A DNA stretch of 64,000 bases from Trichomonas vaginalis G3 (taxonomy: Eukaryota > Parabasalia > Trichomonadida > Trichomonadidae). The stretch lies in the NCBI RefSeq assembly GCF_026262505.1, contig NC_067207.1, forward strand, positions 34,006,082-34,070,081. The letters are read 5' to 3'. This document shows positions 26,321 to 36,010 of the stretch, piece by piece. Positions within the stretch are counted from its first letter, which is position 1, and each line of letters starts with the position of its first letter. Both the position numbers and the translations under genes were made by a program. The notes under the pieces are model-generated. The model saw only the letters and a list, made by a program, of their open reading frames with translations, had not been told where the DNA came from and ran no database searches.

Positions 26321-27235
26321 ATGTTAGCAACAACAGCACCAAACTCGTTAGTCATGAACCCAACTTCAATGTTAGTAGAGATGAAAAGCTTCATTCCTTC
26401 TTCATATACTTTCGAAACAGAAATCCAGAAGATAAAGCAAGAACTTCTCCAAGGAGATTTAGATTGCACTGCAAAAGATGAAACAGATGAAGAATATCTT
26501 TATGAAATGCAGGATATTATTGACCATTTACCCAAATTGCCTGAAATACAACAACAAAAGCTTACTATTCCAGAATTCGATGAAATAGAAGTCGGACTGA
26601 CTGACTCAGTAGAAATAAAGAAGTTCATACGAAAGGTAAACTATGAGTTTCTTGGATTTCATTGCAACCACAAAGTCATGGACAAAGATTGCGATATGGT
26701 ATATAAGAACATCTCTGACATATACAAATCTGAAGAATTTAAGACCTACGACAACTTTGTTTCGTTAGTTGCAAAATGTGTTTGGGAAATAAGAGATAAA
26801 GATAAAAGAGGTAAAGTATGGAACGAACAAATAAGACCCGCTATGTTCGAGATGAAGAGAGCAATTGACGCCTTAGTTGTTTTAGCAGGTAAGGTTTCAA
26901 TGTACAATGCTAAAATGAACCCACAATGTTCAAAATGTAAAGCAGCAATGAGGAAATATAACTACTCAGTCAAAGAGATAGAAAGAATGCGAAACGACTA
27001 TGCAGACTTAAAGAAAGAAGCAGAAAAGCCAGCAGAAGATAAAATGGATATGTTGACATTTCTTAATAAAAACTATCCAACAGCAGAAGATTTCCTTCTA
27101 TCTGACGTCAAGAAGAAGTATAAAGAAACTTTCGGTATCGTTAAAACATTCGATGTACTGACAGAAGAAATAGAAGCTACGAAATTGTTTAGGATTTCAA
27201 ATATACATCATACAATTCATGTAAAACGCTTATAA
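26321..27235 (+). CDS. X gene: unknown 304-residue protein of the KilA-N block
   Basis: The start was chosen at the ATG after TTATTTTTATTGTAAGAAC, a leader shared with the neighbouring KilA-N gene; the upstream in-frame extension runs through repeats. The protein is helical with a Cys pair (MNPQCSKCKAA near residue 205) and a basic ERMRNDYADLKKE helix. No family recognised with confidence. It is bracketed by two forward 48-nt modules upstream and two inverted ones downstream, giving it the look of a cassette. In C the first 235 residues of X run directly into a T5orf172 protein, so this N-terminal part is a swappable module. Confidence 0.6.
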   Translation: MLATTAPNSLVMNPTSMLVEMKSFIPSSYTFETEIQKIKQELLQGDLDCTAKDETDEEYLYEMQDIIDHLPKLPEIQQQKLTIPEFDEIEVGLTDSVEIKKFIRKVNYEFLGFHCNHKVMDKDCDMVYKNISDIYKSEEFKTYDNFVSLVAKCVWEIRDKDKRGKVWNEQIRPAMFEMKRAIDALVVLAGKVSMYNAKMNPQCSKCKAAMRKYNYSVKEIERMRNDYADLKKEAEKPAEDKMDMLTFLNKNYPTAEDFLLSDVKKKYKETFGIVKTFDVLTEEIEATKLFRISNIHHTIHVKRL

Positions 27236-27241
27236 AATAAC

Positions 27242-27289
27242 AGGTGAAAAAAGAGGTGAAAAAAGAGGTGAAATCTCACCTCTTCACCT
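27242..27289 (-). repeat. 48-nt five-box module, AGGTGA dialect, right flank of X gene
   Basis: Inverted copy six bases after the X stop codon, followed by AAAATATATTTTTGGGTCAT. Confidence 0.85.
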
Positions 27290-27370
27290 AAAATATATTT
27301 TTGGGTCATTTACGCTCATTACGAAGAAGTTTTGACAAAACATTTTACGATGAAATCATGAAAATTCATG

Positions 27371-27419
27371 AGGTGAAAAAAACAGGTGAAAAAAGAGGTG
27401 AAATCTCACCTCTTCACCT
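27371..27419 (-). repeat. 48-nt five-box module, AGGTGA dialect, right flank of X gene
   Basis: Second inverted copy; same dialect as the left flank. Between the two copies lies a unit of the CGTAAATG/TTTTGTCAAAAC type, also inverted relative to 26110-26170. Confidence 0.85.
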
Positions 27420-27593
27420 AAAATATATTTTTATTGAATTCAGCACAAAAATCTGAGTAAAATGGCATATGCTTGCTTCCCTCGGAAACTGAGAGAAGAG
27501 ATTCCATATGAAAATCATGAATTTCCTTAAGACAGAAAAAATAAAGTTAGTTTTATTTTTATTTATTTTTTTATTTTGTATGTAAAGACAGAT

Positions 27594-28207
27594 ATGTTAA
27601 ACATTGAGTTTGAAACAGTTAGAAAGATAGACAATGACACCAAAGTGGTTAGAATAGGTGATTTAAACGTAAGATACTCAAAGAAATACAACAAATATTC
27701 TTTGTCAGACATTATATCTCCATCTGGAAAGAAAACATCCCACGACTGGGTTAAAATTGCTTCTACTCAGAAAATTTTGACAAGAAATCCTAAGCTTATG
27801 ATATCGGTAAGATTCTATGGAACTACAGCATATCTTATAGACAAAAGTCTTATACCAATAGTTTTGTTATGGTTAGACCAGTTGTTGGATATAACTTCAT
27901 AACATATGGTTCATTCGATACGGAACGTTGCAGTGAAGGCTTACTTTACATCGTTCAGAAACCGAAGGACTTCAATACAAAGAGATATAAGATAGGAAGA
28001 ACATATAATATAACTCAAAGATATGACAGTACAGTCAATAGAGTCAAGGTTGTGTTCGTTAACGATATGAGAGCTGCTGAAACAGAACTACTTGAAAAGT
28101 TTGAGAAAATGTATGGTGCTCCCATAAAAGGTAAAGAAACGTTTGAAGTAGATGAGATAAATAAAGCTATAAAATTATTTGACGAAGTTGCTGAAAAATA
28201 CATGTAA
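27594..28207 (+). pseudogene. Y gene: T5orf172 (GIY-YIG-like) protein with N-terminal viral domain, broken
   Basis: The first half (YSKKYNKYSLSDIISPSGKK, later ISVRFYGTTAYLIDKSLIPI) resembles KilA-N/MSV199-type DNA-binding domains. The second half (GLLYIVQKPKDF, YKIGRTYNITQRY, AAETELLEKF) is T5orf172, a small GIY-YIG-like nuclease fold found in phages and large DNA viruses. About one break. The leader is TTATTTTGTATGTAAAGACA. Confidence 0.65.
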
Positions 28208-28914
28208 AGCGTTTATTTTTGGTCTTTTGTGAAAGTCAGGAAATAACGCTAATTTTTTATAAAATATTTTTTTTATTTTGTATGTAAAGACAGAAATGAC
28301 AACAACAGAGAACACAACAACTGCTATCGTTCATGAAGCCATAAATGAAGAATACGAGTACATACAATATAACAAACAACTCCGTCTCATTCGTTCGGTC
28401 AAAGATGACATGTACCAAATGCAAAGTATTTTGACAGCATGTTTTGCTCCAGACACTAAGAAACCACAAGACTGGTTTGAATTAAATAGCACTCATGAAC
28501 TTTTGAGTGAGTTCGAACATGTAGAACTTAAAAGATGTACCAAGACAGACAAAACTTACCATTGCATCTAAAAGGTATATATGTTCATAAGTTCCTAGTT
28601 AGTTCAATAGGCAATGTGGGCTTCTCCTCGTTATGCATGGTATATTTACAGACTTCTTGACGAAGTTGCTGAAAAATACATGTAAAGCGTTTATTTTTGG
28701 TCTTTTGTGAAAATAAAAAATAACGCTAATTTTTTATAAAATATTTTTTTTATTTTGTATGTAAAGACAGATATGACAACAACAGAGAACACAACAACTG
28801 CTATCGTTCATGAAGCCATAAGTGAAGAATACGAGTACATACAATATAACAAACAGTTACGTCTCATTCGTTCGGTCAAAGACGATATGTACCAAATGCA
28901 AAGTATTTTGACAG
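28178..28914 (+). repeat. Direct duplication of about 260 bp (28178-28437 and 28656-28914)
   Basis: Each copy holds the end of the Y reading frame, a TTTTTTTTATTTTGTATGTA leader and the first 45-50 codons of a KilA-N-type gene. The duplication generated two adjacent starts of nearly identical genes that then diverge. Confidence 0.75.
28296..28690 (+). pseudogene. KilA-N-type gene copy 1, element B, broken
   Basis: Starts MTTTENTTT; the C-terminal half of the KilA-N fold is seen (WFELNSTHELLSEFEH, then an AMWASPRYA-like block in C). Its 3' end runs into sequence matching the tail of the Y gene (LLDEVAEKYM), a sign of recombination between neighbours. A few breaks. Confidence 0.6.
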
Positions 28915-29277
28915 CTCTTCGTTCTACAAAGCAAGCATATCATTGTTTGAAAACCAGCAGGCAAAAGAACTTTTAGAAGAATTTCCTCATATGTTTGCGT
29001 TCCTCGGAAAACCGAGGAACGAGATTCCGTACGAAAATCGTAAAAATTTGCCAAATAGTTTGAAAGGATATTATGTTCATAGACTTTTAGTAAATGCTGT
29101 AGCAATGTGGGCTTCACCTCGTTACGCTTGTTATATTTTCATGATGTTAGATGAAATTCATAGACAAGAACGTGAAGAGCTAGAGAACAAGCTTGAAGCA
29201 AAAGACAAAAACATACAGAAAAGAATTACCACGTTTCGGTACCAAAAGGAAAGGAAAAGAACTATAAGTATATGATT
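28773..29277 (+). pseudogene. KilA-N-type gene copy 2, element B, broken
   Basis: Begins like copy 1 but continues with a different KilA-N second half (NSLKGYYVHRLLVNAVAMWA, then IFMMLDEI) and a charged coiled-coil tail. A few breaks. A short scrap of the same gene type lies at about 27472-27530. Confidence 0.6.
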
Positions 29278-29289
29278 TATACTGAAGAG

Positions 29290-29580
29290 ATGGAAAATGA
29301 AGAAGATAAAGATATGGTTATGTTGCATTTAGTCAGAAGAAACAACAAAAGCTTTTACGACCTTGCTAAGATTTACAAATCTGACAGAAATTGGTTCTAT
29401 CGCGAAAACTTACCGATTTCAATGACCCCAAATGAAGATGTTAAACAGATAGTTCAAGATACGTTACCTCAAACACACTATGATATGAAAGGTTGTACAA
29501 TTTTTACCTTCAAAGAAGACTTACCGCTACTGAAAGAAAAAATAACAGAGTATTTTGACAACTTCAAACAAGTAGAGTAA
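29290..29580 (+). CDS. Unknown ~96-residue protein ending the KilA-N block
   Basis: MENEEDKDMVMLHLVRRNNK onward, predicted alpha/beta, with FTFKEDLPLLKEKITEYFDN at the end. The order KilA-N first half, second half, then this gene recurs in C (53190). It could be a detached C-terminal domain of the DUF3627 type that accompanies viral KilA-N proteins; similarity is weak. An in-frame ATG six codons earlier (29272) is an alternative start. Last plus-strand gene before the array where the two gene blocks converge. Confidence 0.5.
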   Translation: MENEEDKDMVMLHLVRRNNKSFYDLAKIYKSDRNWFYRENLPISMTPNEDVKQIVQDTLPQTHYDMKGCTIFTFKEDLPLLKEKITEYFDNFKQVE

Positions 29581-29667
29581 ATGAACCATTTATTTTTACG
29601 CTTGACTTCAGATGGCTCAGGTAGCTCTAGATGGTAAATTGCCTCATCTGCTGGGTCTATGTCGGTC

Positions 29668-30110
29668 ATTGTTTCAAGACAAGTCTTTTACTTTTTCAAG
29701 ACAAGTCTTTTATTGTTTCAAGACAAGTCTTTTACTTTTTCAAGACAAGTCTTTTACTTTTTCAAGACAAGTCTTTTACTTTTTCAAGACAAGTCTTTTA
29801 CTTTTTCAAGACAAGTCTTTTACTTTTTCAAGACAAGACCCGTTATTTTTCAAGAAATTTTTTGGTGTAAAGTTCTCAAATTTGAGAACAGTGGTCTTGA
29901 TTTCAGACGATACCCGTACTTTTTCAAGACAAGTCTTTCACTTTTTCAAGACAAGTCTTTTACTTTTTCAAGACAAGTCTTTTACTTTTTCAAGACAAGT
30001 CTTTTACTTTTTCAAGACAAGTCTTTTACTTTTTCAAGACAAGTCTTTTACTTTTTCAAGACAAGTCTTTTACTTTTTCAAGACAAGTCTTTTATTGTTT
30101 CAAGACAATG
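29668..30110 (+). repeat. 22-bp tandem repeat arrays 2a and 2b
   Basis: About eight units before (29668-29840) and eight or nine after (29920-30107) a central non-repeat part. Same unit as at 25063. All plus frames are open, so the long frames here are judged artefacts. Confidence 0.9.
29872..29889. other. 18-nt perfect palindrome GTTCTCAAATTTGAGAAC
   Basis: Lies midway between the two halves of the repeat array. C has a different 18-nt perfect palindrome at the equivalent place (53684-53701), sharing the TTTGAGAAC edge. Possible protein-binding or cruciform site. Confidence 0.6.
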
Positions 30111-30198
30111 TCCGACGTACCACCAACCGAGTCCATTCCAAAGCCAGAAGAACCGAAAGCTGCAGAACCACAACAGACTAAGACTAAACTCTTTATTT

Positions 30199-31071
30199 TT
30201 ATTGACTTTTTACAATTTGAACTTTGTTTGCGTAGATATGAATTCTGAAAGAAGTATGAGGGTCTTGTATGACTTTGTACTTCTCCCATAGTTCATGTCT
30301 GTCAAACTTACCTGCCATGGACTTTTTCATAAGTTCCATGAAATCGTCTTCGGACAATCCAGGGAAAAGTATAATGTCAGTAAGTATTCTTTTAACATCT
30401 TTACTTAAACTCTTTGCTGTCTGTACACAAATGACAACTGAGATGTTAAAGTGTCTGAGCTTCTTAAGAATTCGACACATATCTTGTTCTCTGTTCTTTA
30501 ACAAAGGATGAGAAGCAAAGTCATCTAAGATAAGAAGACATCTATGAGGGTAAGTCTTCCAATCGTAAGATTGCAATTTCTTCGAAATGTATTCTATCTC
30601 TTTCTGTTTGTTTCTGAAGTGTTTCTTCTCTAATATTCTCTGCATTTCCTCATTTGGGTCTTTGAACTTAGAATTTATATACTCATTTATAGCATTATAC
30701 TTCAAAACTCTTCTTTGGTACTTCTTTATCCAATCTAACAACTCAGTATCCTTTATACATACTAACTTAGACTTCTTTATAATATCTTTGAACGAATTGA
30801 CGGTTTGATCGAATTGACCAGAAGTCGAACAAATGACTACTAACTCATAGAATGGGTTCTTCTCATCTAGTTCTTGTTGTTGTGCAGCCATTTTAAGATA
30901 AGTGAAAGTCTTACCCGACCCAGGTGGTGCGATTAGACCTGTTATACCATTCTGAGCAAATAGGAACTTGTCATGTATGGGTTTTATCTGAGCATTTTCC
31001 AACTTCCTCTTGTTCTTATTTAAAACATTCTCAAATTTTTTGTCAATGTCAGCAAACTTTTTTTCTAACAT
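30199..31071 (-). CDS. Polinton packaging ATPase (FtsK/HerA, A32-like), 290 residues
   Basis: Would translocate element DNA into the capsid. Walker A IAPPGSGKT at residues 47-55, Walker B CLLILDDF at 178-185, and the ISVVICVQT segment with a conserved Gln near 217 match the A32/FtsK-HerA packaging family; the size is typical. The start was set at MLEKKFADID because an upstream extension would overlap the divergent gene at 31108 and its promoter. Open in B; broken in C (53965-54836). First gene of the minus-strand block. Confidence 0.85.
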   Translation of the reverse strand: MLEKKFADIDKKFENVLNKNKRKLENAQIKPIHDKFLFAQNGITGLIAPPGSGKTFTYLKMAAQQQELDEKNPFYELVVICSTSGQFDQTVNSFKDIIKKSKLVCIKDTELLDWIKKYQRRVLKYNAINEYINSKFKDPNEEMQRILEKKHFRNKQKEIEYISKKLQSYDWKTYPHRCLLILDDFASHPLLKNREQDMCRILKKLRHFNISVVICVQTAKSLSKDVKRILTDIILFPGLSEDDFMELMKKSMAGKFDRHELWEKYKVIQDPHTSFRIHIYANKVQIVKSQ

Positions 31072-31107
31072 ATTTTTAGAAAAATTAAAATTTTTATCTT
31101 TTAGAAA
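31072..31107. promoter_or_regulatory. Divergent promoter, ATPase and 156-residue gene
   Basis: 36 bases of almost pure A/T (TTTTTAGAAAAATTAAAATT, then TTTTATCTTTTAGAAA) between two divergent starts, conserved base for base at 54837-54872 in C. Confidence 0.5.
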
Positions 31108-31578
31108 ATGTCTAGTGATTTCGCTATCTATATTCGAGACAAGCTTTTTGACTCTAAAACATCTGTCGACCATAAAATCTTACATAGTGTAAACAAGAAA
31201 GGTGAATTTGTTCTAAAGTTCTGTTTCTGGGAATATGACAAGAACCATAAAACATTAAGCAGAGAAGTCTTAAAATTTGTCAATGACAGACTTGTTGACA
31301 GAGATGACGCCGATTGGAAAGATGAAGTCCAACAAAAGTTCTTAGAATGCAAAGAAGACACATGCGCTGTTCTTGAAGATGAAATAGAAAACAGAATAGA
31401 TGAGCTATTAAAGGACAAAGAACTTTTACATAAATATGGTTCTGAGAAGTTTGACATAACTCCACCAGAGAAGAAGAAGAAGAAAGGAAAGAAAGAGAAA
31501 AAAGTAGAAGAGAAGAAAGTAGAAGAAGAGAAGAAAGAACCAGAGCCAGTTCCAGAGAAGGTGAGATATGACATGTAA
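31108..31578 (+). CDS. Unknown 156-residue protein with Lys/Glu tail
   Basis: N-terminal 100 residues predicted alpha/beta (SSDFAIYIRDKLFDSKTSVD, later LKFCFWEYDK); then a long Lys/Glu/Pro-rich low-complexity tail (about 110-156) typical of disordered linkers. Divergent from the ATPase, convergent with the gene at 31595. No family recognised. Broken homologue at 54873 in C. Confidence 0.6.
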   Translation: MSSDFAIYIRDKLFDSKTSVDHKILHSVNKKGEFVLKFCFWEYDKNHKTLSREVLKFVNDRLVDRDDADWKDEVQQKFLECKEDTCAVLEDEIENRIDELLKDKELLHKYGSEKFDITPPEKKKKKGKKEKKVEEKKVEEEKKEPEPVPEKVRYDM

Positions 31579-31594
31579 AAATAAAATTTTATTT

Positions 31595-32011
31595 TTAGAA
31601 CATTTCTGGGTCAATGTCAATGTTCTCTTCCTCTTTAGAGCAAACACTGGCTTAGACTCTAAATCTTTTTACCCAATTTACCTTGAACTTCAACTATCTT
31701 AGACTCATAATATTCATAGTCGTCTGCTTTCTTTGGTTCATAAGGTATAACAAGTTGTATGCTTTGCCTTCTTTAAGGTTTGAAAACCTTCTGTCAAATT
31801 TTCTTTGACTGCTAACAAACCTTCTATGTCTAAGTCTTCAAAATTTCGCACCATTTTTAGTCACAATAGCAAACTTAACTGGTTCGATGTTCCAAACTTT
31901 GTCAAATGTAGACTTTTCAAAATGGTAGAAGTAAACATTCAAATATGTGAATGGAGCTAACTTATCTTTGACTTCTGTCATGTACTTGTTGACTGAAATA
32001 TATTTCGTCAT
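31595..32011 (-). pseudogene. Unknown ~139-residue protein, element B, broken
   Basis: Homologous to 55342-55757 in C, same neighbours on both sides up to the HNH/SF3 switch point. Contains a YLNVYFYHFEKSTFDKVWNI stretch. No family recognised. A few breaks in both copies. Confidence 0.5.
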
Positions 32012-32051
32012 CTTTTCTATCGGATAAAAAAATATTTTTTTTTAAAACGTT

Positions 32052-32636
32052 TTAAAATGGTATGCCATATAGCTTCTTGAATTTGTTAAGAAGTATTTTA
32101 ACGTATTTTCCATCTGTATCTCTAGTGTTTACATAAGCATAGCCATCCTTAGTAAAACATACTTGTAATTTCCTATAGTTTACGCCGGTATAAAAGTAGA
32201 AAGAGTCTTGTTCTTCGCTATAGTAGTAAAACTCAAACGTATGCTTGCCATAGTCTATAATTTCAATTGCTTCATCTTCTAGTTCGTCGACAAATTCGAA
32301 TACAATATCTCTAAATTTGCTTTTTGTTCTTATTGTTTTCAGAACGAGTAACCCAACGTAAGTTTTCAAGTCTATTGTCGTTTCTTATACGGTTTATATG
32401 GTCTACAAGAGGTAGATTGTTAGGGTTCGGTATAAAATGAGTTGCAATGACAACATGTTTTAAATAGTGTTTCCACTCATCTTCATCCTAGCATATCCTT
32501 TATTTTGCTCCCATTCGCTTAAAACTCTTTTTGTCTTTTTGTTTCTGACTTCAAATGACTCACAACAGTGAATTTCATATTTCTCATCTAACAAACAAGT
32601 TTCCCAACGGTCTTCTCCAACAAACTCAGCGTACAT
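32052..32636 (-). pseudogene. HNH homing-type endonuclease, element B, broken
   Basis: Close relative of the open gene at 49333-49917, but in the opposite orientation and at another place: between the 139-residue gene and the minor capsid gene, exactly where C has its SF3 helicase. A few breaks. The leader AAATATTTTTTTTTATTTTA is shared by both copies, as if the gene travels with its promoter. Confidence 0.7.
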
Positions 32637-32665
32637 TTCAAATAAAATAAAAAAAATATTTTTTT

Positions 32666-33453
32666 TTATTCTTGAGCTATTTGTTCCATTTGTTGTTCTT
32701 GAGCTATTTGTTGTTGAAGTTGTTCTTGTAATACAATACTTTCACCAGTTGCATCTTCCAATTCGAAACTTTCTGCCGTCATTGACAAATACATAGGACA
32801 TAAAAGTTTTACAGGAACAAAGTTTGCGTCAACTAAGGTTAAGTTTATGTTTGCTAAAGTGTTTGAGTTTACTAAAGCTGAAAACTCTGCATTCGAATGA
32901 ACAATAGGCAAACCAGCAGAGAAAGTGTTGTTTATACGCATGAGTATCTTTTGGTCATAGTAGTTTCTGTCGACATTCGAATAACACTTTGAACCTAAGT
33001 TTGAAACAATATATAAGATTGGTGTGCTTAATGTCAATGGAATAGACATTCTTGTATGACACCTTTTCCTGTTATAGGAAACTGTTGGTAGTAAAAACCA
33101 GAAATAAGTTTTGTATTATAGCTCATATCGTTTATAGTAAACTCAGTCGGACATCCAAACATAATGAAACCTGCTCTAGTTGCAGCACATGTTACATCCG
33201 TCCTTAAAGTATTAAATAAGTCAACAAAACCTGTTGGTGGTATATCTGAGTAAGTATCTTCAAAGGAGTATTTTTTACCATTCACAACAATAAAATCTTC
33301 TGGTGTCAAAAGAGCAAAACAAGCTTTAGTCGTCATTGTGTTTAAGGTTAGTTTACAATATCGTCCTTGAGGACTTTGTAAGTTTGTTGTTATAGAATTA
33401 TATGACTCAGGGTTTTTAGTCGTAATAGTATAAACCACTATGTCTTCTGCCAT
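32666..33453 (-). pseudogene. Polinton minor capsid (penton-like) protein, element B, broken
   Basis: Same gene as 57056-57852. Beta-rich, with a Gln-rich C-terminal tail (QQQIAQEQQMEQ). About one break. Confidence 0.6.
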
Positions 33454-33457
33454 TTAC

Positions 33458-34038
33458 TTAGCAAATAAATTTTAATGAAATGTTGTGGTCGTCAAATATT
33501 TTATGACGTCTGGGAAACTATATTTTAAGTTCAACGTTTCACCTCCTTTCATAACGTATATCTTGTCAATGACATTATATGAAAACACCACAGCAAGCAA
33601 TGTCGGGTTCTATTTCTTTGATGTTTATATCGTCTGCCTCTGTCAAAAGTTTCAATAGTTCTTTCAAAATTTCATGAGGTGCGATGACATATGAGTTCAC
33701 TTTTACAGGTGTGTGCTCAACCAAGTTTAACATTATACCCAAAGCCTGACAAATCTTCTCCTGAGTTTTAAGTTTGTCTTTCAGTTGTTGGTAGTCGTTT
33801 CGAATATCTGCAACAGAACTTAAGTCTCTGCTAACTTCAGGGTATGTTGGTTGTTCTTTTACAGGAACTATTGTTATACCATCTTCGTCTTCGTATGGTT
33901 TCCCCACTTCAACATCTCTTTCTTTGACATTGACAACAACACTTTGACTGTTTGTTTGAGTTGGTGAATTTAACTTCACATCTGCCACCGCCATTAAACT
34001 TTTGAAACACTCACGCTTCTATTTTTCGGAAATGACAT
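33458..34038 (-). pseudogene. Unknown ~190-residue Polinton protein, element B, broken
   Basis: Homologue of 461-1035; same neighbours. A few breaks. Confidence 0.5.
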
Positions 34039-34055
34039 TTTACTTAGAATAAAAG

Positions 34056-34480
34056 ATGGACGTATTGAGTATCTCTTCGAATTGAAGCAAAACAAAGTTT
34101 ACACACACAAACAATACAAGTTCATTGACAGAGTAGTTCTTTACACAAACAATGGAAAATGTTATAGAATAGCAGTCTTTGCTGAACCAAAATATTTTCA
34201 TAAAGCAAAGAAAGTTGGTATAACCGAGATGGTGAAAGTTCTTGAAGCAGACAAAAATATAACAACAAAAACTGACCGATATTTCTAAAGGTAAGTTTAT
34301 CTTACAATATTATGTCAAAACTGGCGTACTGTCAATATTTGACGGAGAGAAGTCAGTTCAAGAACAACTTACTGACCTGCTGCCAAAATCTGCTCGATGG
34401 AAGCTGTCGTTATGCCAATCTGAGGAGCCCCAGCAGGTTCATCGAACGAATCTTCAAAAGAGCATCTTCCGTGAAAAGTG
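34056..34480 (+). pseudogene. Unknown 139-residue Polinton protein, element B, broken
   Basis: Homologue of 1054-1473, overlapping the end of the capsid gene antisense in the same way. A few breaks. Confidence 0.5.
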
Positions 34481-35978
34481 CTATTGGTTTTGTAAACTTC
34501 TTTGCTCTCAATTCATCTGGACCGTCTCTGTCACCAGTATATTGTATTTGAACTGTACCAACAGTTGAAATACCACCCATAAAGTCTTCTGAGTCAGCAA
34601 ATGGAATGCCAAGCCAAAAGTTTGAACGGTCTCCATTTGTATATTGAGTTTTTTGAGCTCCTGTATGAGTCCATACTTTCACATATGGCATAATAGAACT
34701 TTGCATTTCAGGGTTAATGGTTGTTGTGAAGTTGTTGTTAAAGTTCATAGCATCTAATGTCAAGTTGTATGACCTCATATCCTCAACTGTAGAATATTCT
34801 TCTCTGGATAGTATTTGCCATCTATGTTTATATGATATTTAATACCAGGGTTGTAGAAACAAGAATAGTCATTTATAGTTCGTCTGAACAGTACAAACAT
34901 AGTATCTGCATGTTTCATTGCAGTTGTTAAGGCAATATCTGTTCTTGCACCTGGGTTAGCACTTTGGTTTCCAACTTCACCTGCAAAGTCTTTGACAGAT
35001 ATTTGGTGTATAGGGAACATAAGCGGAACTGCAATATATTTGGCAGCTAAAGCATTTGAAATATCTGGGTCCAACATATAGACTGCAAGTCTGCTTTCTA
35101 TTCTCTTGCATTCAAACTTTTCGCATGTAAACTTAACTGGGTCCCAAGCATCTCCAGCAGCATTGAAATAATAGTTTACTTCAGTGTTGAGGTTTGAGAA
35201 ACCAAAGTCTAAGTCAACTTTGTTTTTGCAAAAGTCGGCGAATGACATTTTATTTGTTCCCACTACTTCTGTAGAGTGAATGGGTCTTGTGTTGGTGCAA
35301 TGACTAAGTTATTTTTGCTTGGAGTAAGTTCGATAGAAATTTTCCTGCCCAGTTTGGCAAGTATCTTAAAAACCTGAAGATGAGGAAAGATGACAAAAGG
35401 AACTCTAAGTTTCAATTTTACTTTGGTTACTGCAGTTCCATCTGAACCAGAAAGGTTAACATAAACTCCTGGAACGTTAGGGTCAAGTCTTCTATTTTCT
35501 CTCAATAGTTGCATACTGGTCTGTTTGTTCTCTAGCTTGTGGTTGTACTGAGTTTCTCAAGCGAACACATTCATAGTTTGCCCATGTTACTGTTTGAACT
35601 AAGTCAGAGTTAGATATATCTTATATCCCATGAAAAACTTCTGGAGCATATTGGTATCCGACATAGAAAATTCCATTGCAACCTTTCTTGTCAGACAACT
35701 TGGCAGAAGGTTTTATTTCAATGTCTTGTTCCACGTATAAGAAAGAGTTGTCAATAGAAATTATATGATGAACCTGTCGCAAGCAATATCTACTGTTGTT
35801 GAAGAACCTTCTCCAAACTCACCTACGTTTCCATAAGAAACAGCAGTTGTATATTCGTAAGTTCAGGAACTATTTCTGACCTTCTAATGGCATTGTCGCA
35901 TTCGTTATATACCATTCGGAAACATTTCCGTTCATGGCATCCAAAAACTGTTGGCGTTATATTCTGAGCGGCGTACAT
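34369..35978 (-). pseudogene. Polinton major capsid protein, element B, broken
   Basis: Homologue of the open 537-residue gene at 1367-2980, about 90-95% alike where readable. One of the more decayed genes of the element, with around half a dozen or more breaks. Confidence 0.75.
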
Positions 35979-36010
35979 TTCATATGAGTAAAAATATAGA
36001 ATAGTTGGAT

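Larger units (their letters stand above)
29581..30198. other. Convergence zone between plus and minus gene blocks, element B
   Basis: Contains 22-bp repeat arrays on both sides of an 18-nt palindrome, a minus-strand coding trace near 29590-29665 (DIDPADEAIYHLELPEPSEV) and a short plus-strand Pro/Glu/Gln frame from 30107 (MSDVPPTESIPKPEEP). The same two traces with other repeats between them are found at 53485-53960 in C. Confidence 0.55.

Noticed and set aside
29612-30291. Reading frames of 189 and 210 residues over the second 22-bp array
   Set aside because: Same artefact as at 25063; they also run antisense into the ATPase gene.
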